64,000 nucleotides of DNA from Halomonas sp. Bachu 37 (GTDB lineage Bacteria > Pseudomonadota > Gammaproteobacteria > Pseudomonadales > Halomonadaceae), in assembly GCF_039691755.1 (NCBI RefSeq), contig NZ_CP137552.1:3162001-3226000 (forward strand). Reading direction: 5' to 3'. Each line of letters begins with the position of its first letter. Position 1 is the stretch's first letter. A model generated the notes under the pieces. That model saw nothing but the letters and a program-made list of their open reading frames with translations. It made no database searches and was not told where the DNA came from. Positions 1 through 7,719 of this stretch are shown piece after piece. Both the position numbers and the translations under genes were made by a program.

Positions 1-1
1 C

Positions 2-1048
2 GGGACCATCGGCGCCGGTTTCGATGCCCTGCTCGCCTCACCGGCACTGCTGACTCTCTACCACACCCTGTTCATCATCGCCTCGGGGCTGATCGTGGGA
101 CTCGGCATTCACAAGGGTATCGAGTCGGGGCTGCGCATCATCATGCCGGCGCTGTTCATCATTTTACTGGTCGTGCTGGGCTACAGCGTGGTGCATGGCG
201 ATATCGGCGCGGCGGCGAGCTTCCTGTTCACCTTCAATATCGCCGACCTGAGTCTGGAAGGCTGGCTGCAGGCGATGGGGCAATCGTTTTTCACGCTCAG
301 CCTGGGGATGGGCGCGATCATGGCATACGGCGCCTACATGGCCAGTGATGCCTCGCTGACCCGTACCGCCTTCGCCATCGCTTTCGTCGACACCGCCGTG
401 GCCATGGTCGCGGGGCTGGCGATCTTCGCCCTGGTCTTCGGCGCCGGGCTGGAAACCGGCCAGGGCCCCGGGCTGATGTTCGTCACCCTGCCGCTGGCCT
501 TCGCCGAGATGCCCTTCGGTGCCCTGGTGGGAGGCGTGTTCTTCATTCTGGTCCTGGGCGCGGCGATCAGTTCCTCGATCTCCCTGATCGAGCCGGTGGC
601 GGCATTTCTCGTCGAGCGCTTCGACATGACCCGCCCCCAGGCGGTCATGCTGATGGTCATTGCCAGCTGGGCGATGGGACTGTTGACGGTGATAAGTTTC
701 AATATTTACGCCGAAGGCACCATTTTTCACACCCTCTTCGGGCGTAGCGCCTTCGACTTCATCGAACTGCTGACCAACATCTTCATGCCGCTGGGCGGCC
801 TGATGATCGCGTTATTTGCCGGTTGGTCGCTGACCCACGCTGAAGTGATGAAGGAGATGCACACCACCGAGACCTGGTTCTCCGTTTGGCGCTTCCTGGT
901 GCGATTCATTGCCCCGGCGGCGGTGGCCTTCGTCTTCCTGCGCAGCATCCCCCACGTGGAAGGCTACTTGCTTCCCGCGGTGGGGGCGCTCGCGATCGTG
1001 ATCGCCTTCGCCGCCGGGCGCGCCACCCTGGCCAGGTCAACCCGCTAG
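2..1048 (+). CDS. Sodium-dependent symporter of the NSS (SNF) family, 5' truncated by window edge
   Basis: This is the C-terminal part of a sodium-coupled amino acid or amine symporter in the inner membrane. The reading frame is open from base 2 with no start visible, so the gene begins outside the window; an internal ATG at 95 is not its start. About 348 residues are visible, with at least eight hydrophobic helices. They include a glycine-rich SFFTLSLGMGAIMAYGAYM segment and an SSSISLIEP segment typical of the core helices of this family. It ends 38 bases before an ABC-transporter gene on the same strand, so the two may share a transcript. The substrate cannot be read from the sequence. Confidence 0.85.
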   Translation, partial: GTIGAGFDALLASPALLTLYHTLFIIASGLIVGLGIHKGIESGLRIIMPALFIILLVVLGYSVVHGDIGAAASFLFTFNIADLSLEGWLQAMGQSFFTLSLGMGAIMAYGAYMASDASLTRTAFAIAFVDTAVAMVAGLAIFALVFGAGLETGQGPGLMFVTLPLAFAEMPFGALVGGVFFILVLGAAISSSISLIEPVAAFLVERFDMTRPQAVMLMVIASWAMGLLTVISFNIYAEGTIFHTLFGRSAFDFIELLTNIFMPLGGLMIALFAGWSLTHAEVMKEMHTTETWFSVWRFLVRFIAPAAVAFVFLRSIPHVEGYLLPAVGALAIVIAFAAGRATLARSTR

Positions 1049-1086
1049 TTCCTTCACCACGAGCCTATCATCCACGAGGAAAGTGC

Positions 1087-1857
1087 ATGGCAGCCATCAT
1101 CGATGTCCAGCACATCAACAAGTCATTCGGTGGCCTGCGGGTGATCGACGACTGCTCCATCACGGTCGAAACCGGCTCCATCACCGGCATGATCGGCCCC
1201 AACGGTGCCGGCAAGTCGACGCTATTCAACATCATCGCCGGCGCCTTGACGCCGGACAGCGGCCGGGTGCTGCTCGAAGGGGAGGACATCACTGCCCTCA
1301 GCGCCGATGAGCGCTTCCACAAGGGCCTGTTGCGTACCTTCCAGATCGCCCATGAATTCGGCCACATGAGCGCCCTGGAGAACCTGATGATGGTGCCGCC
1401 GCACCAGGCCGGAGAGAGCCTGTTCAACACCTGGTTCAAGCCCTCCCTGGTGCGCCGCGAGGAAGCCGAGGTGCGCCGCCGAGCGCTGGAAGTGATCGAT
1501 TTCGTCGGCCTGCACCATGTCCGCAACGAACTGGCGGGCAATCTTTCCGGCGGTCAGAAGAAACTGCTGGAACTCGGCCGCACCATGATGACCGATGCCA
1601 GGGTTGTGCTGCTCGACGAGATCGCCGCCGGGGTCAACCGTACCCTGCTGGGGGACTTGATCGGCAATATCGAACGTCTCAACCGCGAGATGGGATACAC
1701 CTTCCTGGTGATCGAGCACGATATGGAGATGATCGCTCGCTTGTGCGACCCGGTGATCGTGCTGGCGCAAGGCAGCGTCATGGTGGAAGGCAACATTCAT
1801 GATATACAGAACAATCCCGCCGTTATAGAAGCCTATTTCGGCTCGGGCGCCGCTTGA
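1087..1857 (+). CDS. livG: LivG-type ABC transporter ATP-binding protein
   Basis: This 256-residue ATPase energises import by a branched-chain amino acid/amide-type (HAAT) ABC transporter on the cytoplasmic face of the membrane. Walker A is GPNGAGKS near residue 37, the signature is LSGGQKK near residue 152 and Walker B is VVLLDE near residue 173. The residue after Walker B is Ile (LLDEIAAG) where Pro is usual. The frame is open further upstream, but ATG 1087 is preferred because GAGGAAA lies just before it and the protein then starts as the family does. It is followed by livF, livH and livM genes with short gaps or overlaps, indicating an operon. The exact substrate is unknown. Confidence 0.88.
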   Translation: MAAIIDVQHINKSFGGLRVIDDCSITVETGSITGMIGPNGAGKSTLFNIIAGALTPDSGRVLLEGEDITALSADERFHKGLLRTFQIAHEFGHMSALENLMMVPPHQAGESLFNTWFKPSLVRREEAEVRRRALEVIDFVGLHHVRNELAGNLSGGQKKLLELGRTMMTDARVVLLDEIAAGVNRTLLGDLIGNIERLNREMGYTFLVIEHDMEMIARLCDPVIVLAQGSVMVEGNIHDIQNNPAVIEAYFGSGAA

Positions 1858-1893
1858 GGCGCTCGATCGAGCCGGGCACCAAGAGACCTGACA

Positions 1894-2598
1894 ATGCCAC
1901 TACTAGAAGCACGGGACGTGTACGGCGGCTACGGCGGCATGAACATCCTCAACGGGGTGAACATGACCATCGAAGCCGATGAAATCGGGGTGATCGTCGG
2001 CCCCAACGGGGCCGGCAAGTCGACCATGCTGAAGGCGGTCTTTGGCCTTCTGCATGTCAACCAGGGCGATATCCTGCTGCGCGGCGAACCTATCCACAAC
2101 CTGCCGCCCAACAAGCTTGTGCAAAAAGGGATGGGCTTCGTACCTCAGGAGAAGAACGTCTTCCCCAGCCTGACGGTCAAGGAGAACCTGGAAATGGGCG
2201 CGTTTCTCAAGCCCGACAACATCAAGCGCATGTTGCGCCAGGTATACGACTTCTTTCCGCCACTTTTTGATAAGCGCCACCAGCAGGCCGGTGAGCTTTC
2301 CGGTGGCCAGCGCCAGATGGTGGCCATGGGGCGCGCGTTGATGGCGGAGCCCAGCCTGCTGCTGCTGGATGAGCCTACCGCCGGGCTCTCGCCGCTGTAC
2401 ATGAACGAGATATTCGAACGGGTCCAGCAGATCAACTCGGCGGGAGTGGGCATATTGATGGTGGAACAGAACGCCAAGCAGGCACTGGCGATCGCCGACA
2501 AGGGCTTCGTCCTCGCCGCCGGGCAGAACCGATTCACCGATACCGGCGCGGCGCTGCTCGCCGACCCCGAAGTCGCCAAGAGTTTTCTGGGCGGCTAG
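1894..2598 (+). CDS. livF: LivF-type ABC transporter ATP-binding protein
   Basis: This is the second ATPase (234 residues) of the HAAT-type importer and would pair with the LivG-type subunit. Walker A GPNGAGKS is near residue 36, signature LSGGQRQ near 135 and Walker B LLLLDEPTAG near 158. Length and the short C-terminus fit LivF rather than LivG. It lies 36 bases after livG and 16 bases before livH on the same strand. Whether the transporter carries branched-chain amino acids, other amino acids or amides cannot be decided here; a separate urtABCDE set near 46.7-52.4 kb makes urea less likely. Confidence 0.88.
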   Translation: MPLLEARDVYGGYGGMNILNGVNMTIEADEIGVIVGPNGAGKSTMLKAVFGLLHVNQGDILLRGEPIHNLPPNKLVQKGMGFVPQEKNVFPSLTVKENLEMGAFLKPDNIKRMLRQVYDFFPPLFDKRHQQAGELSGGQRQMVAMGRALMAEPSLLLLDEPTAGLSPLYMNEIFERVQQINSAGVGILMVEQNAKQALAIADKGFVLAAGQNRFTDTGAALLADPEVAKSFLGG

Positions 2599-2614
2599 CC
2601 CTTTGGAGAGAGCC

Positions 2615-3619
2615 GTGAACGAGCTTGTTTTCTTTATCAATAACGTCGTGATCGCGGGAAGCGTCACCGGCTCGATCTACGCCATCGGCGCGGTCGGGGT
2701 CACCCTGGTGTTCAGCATCATGCGCTTTGCCCACTTCGCCCACGCCGACATGATGACTTTCGGCGCCTTCATGGTGCTGCTGTTGACCACCGCGTTTCCC
2801 GCTGCCGGCGCCGCCATCGGCGTACCCACCGCCATCGTCATGCTGCCGCTGGCGATGCTCTTGACCGCCGTGCTGGCGGTGGGAATCGACAAGGCATTCT
2901 ACAAGCCGCTGCGCGCCCATGGGGTCAAGCCGATCGTCCTGGTCATCGGTTCGCTGGGCGTCACTCTGATGTTGCAGGGATTGATCCGGCTGTTTTCCGG
3001 CACCGGCGGGCAGAGTCTCTATGTCGATGAGCGCAAGGAGATCTTTCGTATCGCCCTGCCCTTCGAAGGAGTGCGCATGCCGATCGTGATCACCGAGCCC
3101 CAGATCTACCTGTTCGTGATTACCGTGGCGGCGGTCATCGCCCTGCATCTGTTTCTCAGCCGCTCGCGGCTGGGCAAGGCCATGCGCGCCATGTCCGACA
3201 ATCCCGACCTGGCCCAGGCCTCGGGAATCAACACCAACACCATCGTCGCCGTTACCTGGGTCATCGCCGGGGCGCTGGCGGCGGTTGCCGGCACCCTGCT
3301 CTCGCTGGACGTCACCTTCAAGCCGGACCTGAGTTTCTTTCTGCTGCTGCCGATCTTCGCCGCGGCCATCGTCGGCGGGGTGGGCCATCCTTTTGGGGCC
3401 ATCGCCGGTGGGTTCGTGGTCGGCTTCGCCGAGACCTTGGCGGTGTTCAACTGGGGCGTTCTGCTGCGGCCTTTCCGCGACAGTATCCCTGAGTGGCTGG
3501 CGCTACCCGGCAACCTGGCATTCGTGGGGACCGAGTACAAGATCGTGGTGCCGTTCTTCATTCTTGTCGCCATTCTGGTGTGGCGTCCCACCGGTATCTT
3601 CAAGGGCAAGGTGATCTGA
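2615..3619 (+). CDS. livH: LivH-type ABC transporter permease
   Basis: This membrane permease of the HAAT-type importer has about 334 residues with roughly eight hydrophobic helices. Its first helix region (NNVVIAGSVTGSIYAIGAVG) and the HFAHADMM segment are typical of LivH. A TTG at 2603 is in frame, but GTG 2615 is better placed: GGAGAG at 2605-2610 gives a short, normal spacing. The stop codon shares its last base with the livM ATG (TGATG), so translation of the two permeases is probably coupled. Confidence 0.86.
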   Translation: MNELVFFINNVVIAGSVTGSIYAIGAVGVTLVFSIMRFAHFAHADMMTFGAFMVLLLTTAFPAAGAAIGVPTAIVMLPLAMLLTAVLAVGIDKAFYKPLRAHGVKPIVLVIGSLGVTLMLQGLIRLFSGTGGQSLYVDERKEIFRIALPFEGVRMPIVITEPQIYLFVITVAAVIALHLFLSRSRLGKAMRAMSDNPDLAQASGINTNTIVAVTWVIAGALAAVAGTLLSLDVTFKPDLSFFLLLPIFAAAIVGGVGHPFGAIAGGFVVGFAETLAVFNWGVLLRPFRDSIPEWLALPGNLAFVGTEYKIVVPFFILVAILVWRPTGIFKGKVI

Positions 3620-4935
3620 TGAACATGACACGCACCCACAGTGACAATCGTGACATGAGCGGCGACACGCGGCGCTTTCCCCTGCGCCCGGTGATTCTGT
3701 TCGGCATACTGCTGGTGGCGGTACTTGGCGTCTACGGCCTGATGGGAGCCGCCTACAGCACGCGCATGCTGGTGGAGGCGGCCTGCTACGCCATCCTGGC
3801 GCTGGGGCTGACCATCCAGTGGGGCTATGCCGGCCAGTTCAATGCCGGGGTGATGGGCTTCGTCGCACTCGGCGGCTTCTGCGCCATGTTCTTCAGCATC
3901 CCGGTCAACGAGGCCTTCTGGGGAAGCGAACTCCCCGGCGAGCTCGGCCTTGTATTGGTGTACGGCATCGTGGCGGTGGCGCTGGTCTACGCCGCCACCA
4001 AGCTGGACAGGGTGGGTATACCGAAAAAGCTGCGCAGTGTCATTGCGGTACTGCTCGCCGTGGTGCTCTACCTGGTGGTGATCAGCCTGCTGCGCGACGT
4101 GACCGCGGAGATCGAATCCCGGGCCGGCTTTGTCGGCGGCCTGGGCCTGCCGCCCTGGACCGGCTGGATCGTCGGTGGCGCTCTGGCCGGCGGCGTGGGG
4201 TATTTCATCGGCCGTGTCTGCCTGGGCCTGCGCAGCGACTATCTGGCCATCGCCACCCTGGGCATCGCCGAGATCATCAAGGCCTTTCTCAAGAATTCCG
4301 ACTGGCTGACCCGTGGTACCGCGACTGTGTCGCCGCTTCCCTGGCCCACTCCGGGGCCGAGCGAACTGGGGTTCACACTCTCCCGAGCCATTTATCTGTC
4401 GCTGACGGCGGTGATCATCGCGGTGATGTTCTTCCTGCTGCACCGCGCCTACCACGCTCCCTGGGGTCGCATGATCCGAGCCATTCGCGATAACGAAATC
4501 TCCAGCGCCGCCATGGGCAAGAACATCAACCGCAGGCGGCTGGAGATCTTCGTCTTCGGCTGCATCCTGATGGGAATCGGCGGCGGCGTGCTGGGCACCT
4601 TCAACAGCCTGTTCGACCCCCAGGGTTACCTGCCGCTGAACCATACCTTTCTGGTACTGGTGATGGTGATACTGGGCGGGCCGGGCAACAACCTCGGCAC
4701 CATCTTCGGCGCTGTGGCGGTGTATATCATCTGGATCATGTCCGAACCGCTGGCGCTGTTCCTGATGCAGCTGGCCGTTGCCTTCGGCGAAAACGCCTTT
4801 GGCTGGGATGCCCCCGGCAACATGGATAGCCGTGCGCTGCAGGCCCGGGTCCTGGTGATCGGCTTGTTGATTACCCTGGTGCTGCGCTTTGCCCCCAAGG
4901 GGTTGTTGCCCGAAAAGGTCAAGTACCACGACTGA
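3619..4935 (+). CDS. livM: LivM-type ABC transporter permease
   Basis: This is the second permease of the HAAT-type importer, 438 residues with about ten hydrophobic helices. Typical LivM features include LGLTIQWGYAGQFNAGVMGF and the cytoplasmic loop around GRMIRAIRDNEISSAAMGKN, which contacts the ATPases. The frame is open upstream, but ATG 3619 overlaps the livH stop and gives the expected N-terminus. It is the last gene of the + strand operon and is followed at 4963 by a strong hairpin shared with the convergent binding-protein gene. Confidence 0.87.
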   Translation: MNMTRTHSDNRDMSGDTRRFPLRPVILFGILLVAVLGVYGLMGAAYSTRMLVEAACYAILALGLTIQWGYAGQFNAGVMGFVALGGFCAMFFSIPVNEAFWGSELPGELGLVLVYGIVAVALVYAATKLDRVGIPKKLRSVIAVLLAVVLYLVVISLLRDVTAEIESRAGFVGGLGLPPWTGWIVGGALAGGVGYFIGRVCLGLRSDYLAIATLGIAEIIKAFLKNSDWLTRGTATVSPLPWPTPGPSELGFTLSRAIYLSLTAVIIAVMFFLLHRAYHAPWGRMIRAIRDNEISSAAMGKNINRRRLEIFVFGCILMGIGGGVLGTFNSLFDPQGYLPLNHTFLVLVMVILGGPGNNLGTIFGAVAVYIIWIMSEPLALFLMQLAVAFGENAFGWDAPGNMDSRALQARVLVIGLLITLVLRFAPKGLLPEKVKYHD

Positions 4936-4962
4936 TCGTCAACATGGACCCAGACCGCAGAA

Positions 4963-4993
4963 GGCCCCGGCGAGATAACTCGCCGGGGCCTTT
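4963..4993. terminator. Bidirectional hairpin terminator between livM and the binding-protein gene
   Basis: A perfect 12-bp inverted repeat, GGCCCCGGCGAG, ATAA loop, CTCGCCGGGGCC, is followed by TTT on the + strand. On the minus strand only a short TT follows. It lies between two convergent genes, so it could end transcripts from both sides. Confidence 0.8.
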
Positions 4994-5032
4994 GCGTGGT
5001 GTGCCCGACAGTGCCGGGCGCAGTGTCGGTGT

Positions 5033-6241
5033 TTAGAGGTCGACTTCACCCTTGCGCGTGAACTTGCCGTCCTCGACCACCATCTCGACCACGATGCCGG
5101 GCACGTCGCCGGCGTCGTCGAACTCGTGACGGCCGGAGGCGCCTTCGTAGTTGATCTCCTGGCCGTCGGCAATCAGCTGCTTGGCCTTCTCCCACTCGCC
5201 AGGGAGGATCTCCTCGCCGGGCGCCGAGGCCACGCTGCGCAGCGCCTCTGAAAGCCCTTCGCGCTCGGCATTGCCATTCTGCTCGATGGCCAGCGCCAGC
5301 AGGAAGGCGGCGTCGTAAGCCTGGGCGGCGAAGACCGCCTCGGGGTCGAAGTCGGCTTCGCGCGCCTGCTCCTCGAACATCGCGGTGCCGGGAAGGTCGG
5401 GGCTGCCGGGACGGGTGGCGATCATACCGTCGAGCACGTCCGCGCCGATCGCTTCGACCAGGCTGTCGCCGACCATGCCGTCGGCGCCGACATACTGGGT
5501 GAACATGCCGCTTTCATACGCCTGGCGCAGCACCGTCTGGCCGGAGGTGTCGGCGTACGCCAGCACCACCAGGGTTTCGACGCCGGTGGCGGAAAGCGAG
5601 CCCAGTTCGGAGCGATAATCGGCCCGGTTGTCTTCGTGGGCCAGATTCTCACCCACGTAACCGCCGCCGTTTTCAAAGGCAGCGACAAAGGCTTCCGAGA
5701 GACCGCGGCCATAATCATTGTTGACGTAGGTGACCGCCACTTCCTCGATGCCCTTTTCCAGCAGCAACTTGGCCAGCATCTCGCCCTGGTAGGCATCTGA
5801 CGGTACGGTGCGGAAGACCAGGTCGTTATCGTCCAGGTCGGTCACGGCAGGCGCGGTGGACGCCGGCGAGACCATGGTCACGCCGCCGGGAATAGCGGCA
5901 TTGTTGGCCGCTGCGATGGTGGCACCGGTGCACAGTGCGCCGACGATGGCCGTGACGTCTTCACTGTTGACCATGCGGTCGGCAGCGTTGGAGGCGGCCG
6001 ACGCATCGGAACAGGTGGTGTCGCCACTGGGCATGACAAGCTCCTGACCATCCAGAATACCGCCTTGCTCGTTCACCTGCTTTACCGCCAACTGGGCACC
6101 ATCGAAAATGGGCGGCGTCAAGCTCTCGATACCGCCGGTGAACCCACCCAGAAACCCTATCTTGACTTCCGCTTGGGCCAGCGCCGAGAAAGCCAAGGTA
6201 GAAACCGCCACCGCCGTGGCCAATGTGCGTTTTTTCATCAT
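5033..6241 (-). CDS. livK: LivK-type periplasmic substrate-binding protein
   Basis: This is the periplasmic receptor (402 residues) for an amino-acid/amide ABC importer of the Peripla_BP_6 type. An N-terminal signal peptide of about 24 residues (MMKKRTLATAVAVSTLAFSA, then a likely cleavage after AQA) precedes the mature start EVKIGFLGGFTGG. Two in-frame ATGs sit at 6241 and 6238, so the start is uncertain by one residue. It is encoded convergently to livGFHM, which lacks its own binding protein, and is the obvious partner. An AGGAGCC-type Shine-Dalgarno is not close, and regulation is not evident. The ligand cannot be read from the sequence. Confidence 0.85.
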   Translation of the reverse strand: MMKKRTLATAVAVSTLAFSALAQAEVKIGFLGGFTGGIESLTPPIFDGAQLAVKQVNEQGGILDGQELVMPSGDTTCSDASAASNAADRMVNSEDVTAIVGALCTGATIAAANNAAIPGGVTMVSPASTAPAVTDLDDNDLVFRTVPSDAYQGEMLAKLLLEKGIEEVAVTYVNNDYGRGLSEAFVAAFENGGGYVGENLAHEDNRADYRSELGSLSATGVETLVVLAYADTSGQTVLRQAYESGMFTQYVGADGMVGDSLVEAIGADVLDGMIATRPGSPDLPGTAMFEEQAREADFDPEAVFAAQAYDAAFLLALAIEQNGNAEREGLSEALRSVASAPGEEILPGEWEKAKQLIADGQEINYEGASGRHEFDDAGDVPGIVVEMVVEDGKFTRKGEVDL

Positions 6242-6389
6242 TATTGATTGCTCGTGCCAGTGAGAAAAAGGAGCCTCCAGCCGCCCCCCCGTGTCTTGTT
6301 AATCTGGAACTCTCGCGTCAAAAAAACAAGTCACGCTTTCCAACGCTAGGCCAGGCCGACAATTGCACTTGGCTCTCCCGTCTATTCCG

Positions 6390-6632
6390 CTAGCGGCCTC
6401 GACCCTTGGTTTCCTGCAGGCGCGTATCGCGTTGCTTGCGCAACTTGTTGCGCCGATACAGGCGAACCATGGCTATCGCCAGCGCCGAAGCGACCATGGC
6501 CAGCAGCACCGCGCCCTGCCACGGCCTGGCGGCATCCCGCATGATGGTCTCCAGGGTGATGATCGTCACCAGGCCCACCGCCTGCGAGGCGATGGCCATC
6601 GCTCGTAAGGTGTCAAAATTCTGTTTCGCCAT
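6390..6632 (-). CDS. Small two-helix membrane protein of unknown function
   Basis: I do not recognise this 80-residue protein. It starts MAKQNFDTLRAM and has two hydrophobic stretches, residues about 12-33 (AIASQAVGLVTIITLETIM) and about 40-60 (GAVLLAMVASALAIAMVRLY). A highly basic tail rich in Arg and Lys suggests a cytoplasmic C-terminus. The frame extends upstream to 6713, but ATG 6632, preceded by GAGACAGG, gives a more compact protein. It is divergent from the TlpA-like gene at 6800. Confidence 0.55.
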   Translation of the reverse strand: MAKQNFDTLRAMAIASQAVGLVTIITLETIMRDAARPWQGAVLLAMVASALAIAMVRLYRRNKLRKQRDTRLQETKGRGR

Positions 6633-6799
6633 GCGTCTACCTGTCTCTCGCCAAGCCCCGATTAATGACAGCGCCAGCCGGCGCCAGTAATCTTGGCCGA
6701 GCATTATGATCATTCACATGCAATCAGTGTACTCGCTGTGCTCATCAGCGCCGACCTTGCTTTGCGCACGTTAATCAGGATCAGGAGCTTTCCCACGCC

Positions 6800-7606
6800 A
6801 TGAATGCCATTGCCCTTGGCCCCGTGCTGATTGCACTACCCCGCCTCTACGCCATTGCCTGTGCCCTGGTGTTGCTGCTTGCCGGACGATATCTCCTGGG
6901 GCTGCCCCGTTCCCTGCATGGCAAGTGGTTCAACGGCCTGGTGCTGGCCTGGCTACTCGGCGCGCGTCTTGGCCATGTGCTGACCCACTGGGAAAGCTAC
7001 GCCGAAACGCCGCTGGAAATCGTCAAGCTGTGGCAGCCCGGCTATCACGGCCTGTGGGGCATGCTGTTCGCCCTGGTCTGGAGTGCCTGGTTACTGCGTT
7101 CGCGCCTGATCGCCATGGGCGGGGCGATGGCCCTGATAATCGGGACTTCCAGCCTGTGGCTGGTGCTGGTGACCCTGGCACCGCTGGGCGGTTCACCGGG
7201 TCTTCGCCAGTTGCCCGAGCTGACTCTGGAGGATATCGACGGCGAAGACGTCTTCCTGCCGGACCTTGTGACGGAAAGCGATATCGTCATCGTCAATCTA
7301 TGGGCGACCTGGTGCCCGCCCTGCCTGCGCGAGATGCCGCTTCTGGAACAGGCGGCCCGTCAGGAGGGCGTCACCGTGGTGGTCGCCAATCAGGGCGAGG
7401 ATCTTCTGCCCGTGGTGCGCTACCTCGATGAGCAGCAATTGGACTTCCGCTACGCCCTGATGGACCCCCGCCAACAGCTGACCGCGCTGACCCAGTCCCC
7501 GGGCTTGCCCACCACGGTGGTATTCGATTCCCAGGGGCGTGCCATCGACCAGCACATCGGCGAACTCACCCGTGCTCAGCTCGATGGCTGGCTGAAACAG
7601 GATTGA
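6800..7606 (+). CDS. Membrane-anchored TlpA-like thioredoxin fused to an Lgt-like membrane domain
   Basis: This 268-residue protein has an N-terminal membrane half of about four helices (residues 1-125). Part of it (HGKWFNGLVLAWLLGARLGHVL) resembles prolipoprotein diacylglyceryl transferase, but it is too short to be a complete enzyme. A TlpA/ResA-type thioredoxin domain follows with the redox motif WCPPC near residues 171-175 and a cis-proline region GLPTTVVF. The likely role is thiol-disulfide exchange on the periplasmic side, for example in cytochrome maturation or protein repair. This is family-level knowledge; the partner is unknown. It stands alone between a divergent small gene and rapA. 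Confidence 0.75.
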   Translation: MNAIALGPVLIALPRLYAIACALVLLLAGRYLLGLPRSLHGKWFNGLVLAWLLGARLGHVLTHWESYAETPLEIVKLWQPGYHGLWGMLFALVWSAWLLRSRLIAMGGAMALIIGTSSLWLVLVTLAPLGGSPGLRQLPELTLEDIDGEDVFLPDLVTESDIVIVNLWATWCPPCLREMPLLEQAARQEGVTVVVANQGEDLLPVVRYLDEQQLDFRYALMDPRQQLTALTQSPGLPTTVVFDSQGRAIDQHIGELTRAQLDGWLKQD

Positions 7607-7642
7607 AGCGCAGATTACCTTAATCCCTTCCGCGCTTTGCGT

Positions 7643-7687
7643 TAGAATCCCCCGCCCTGTTGCCGCCGAAGAAATGAATTCGGCGGC
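7643..7687 (+). promoter_or_regulatory. Possible rapA promoter and leader hairpin
   Basis: A TAGAAT hexamer (7643-7648) could be a -10 element, although no good -35 is seen. A 9-bp inverted repeat follows, GCCGCCGAA (7662-7670) and TTCGGCGGC (7679-7687), in the untranslated leader about 30 bases before the rapA start. No T-run follows the hairpin directly, although CCCGTTTT lies 8 bases on. Confidence 0.35.
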
Positions 7688-7719
7688 GTGCGCCCGTTTT
7701 CAGCATCCTCCGAGGCATC

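Noticed and set aside
164..730. Long minus-strand open frame opposite the symporter gene
   Set aside because: It is the complement of a GC-rich coding gene, with low-complexity His/Gln/Arg-rich translation and no family resemblance. The same holds for the other long opposite-strand frames over liv, rapA, ure and urt genes.
3106..4929. 607-codon minus-strand frame across livH and livM
   Set aside because: It spans two well-supported permease genes on the other strand and its translation is His/Gln-rich with no recognisable domain; it is a codon-bias shadow.
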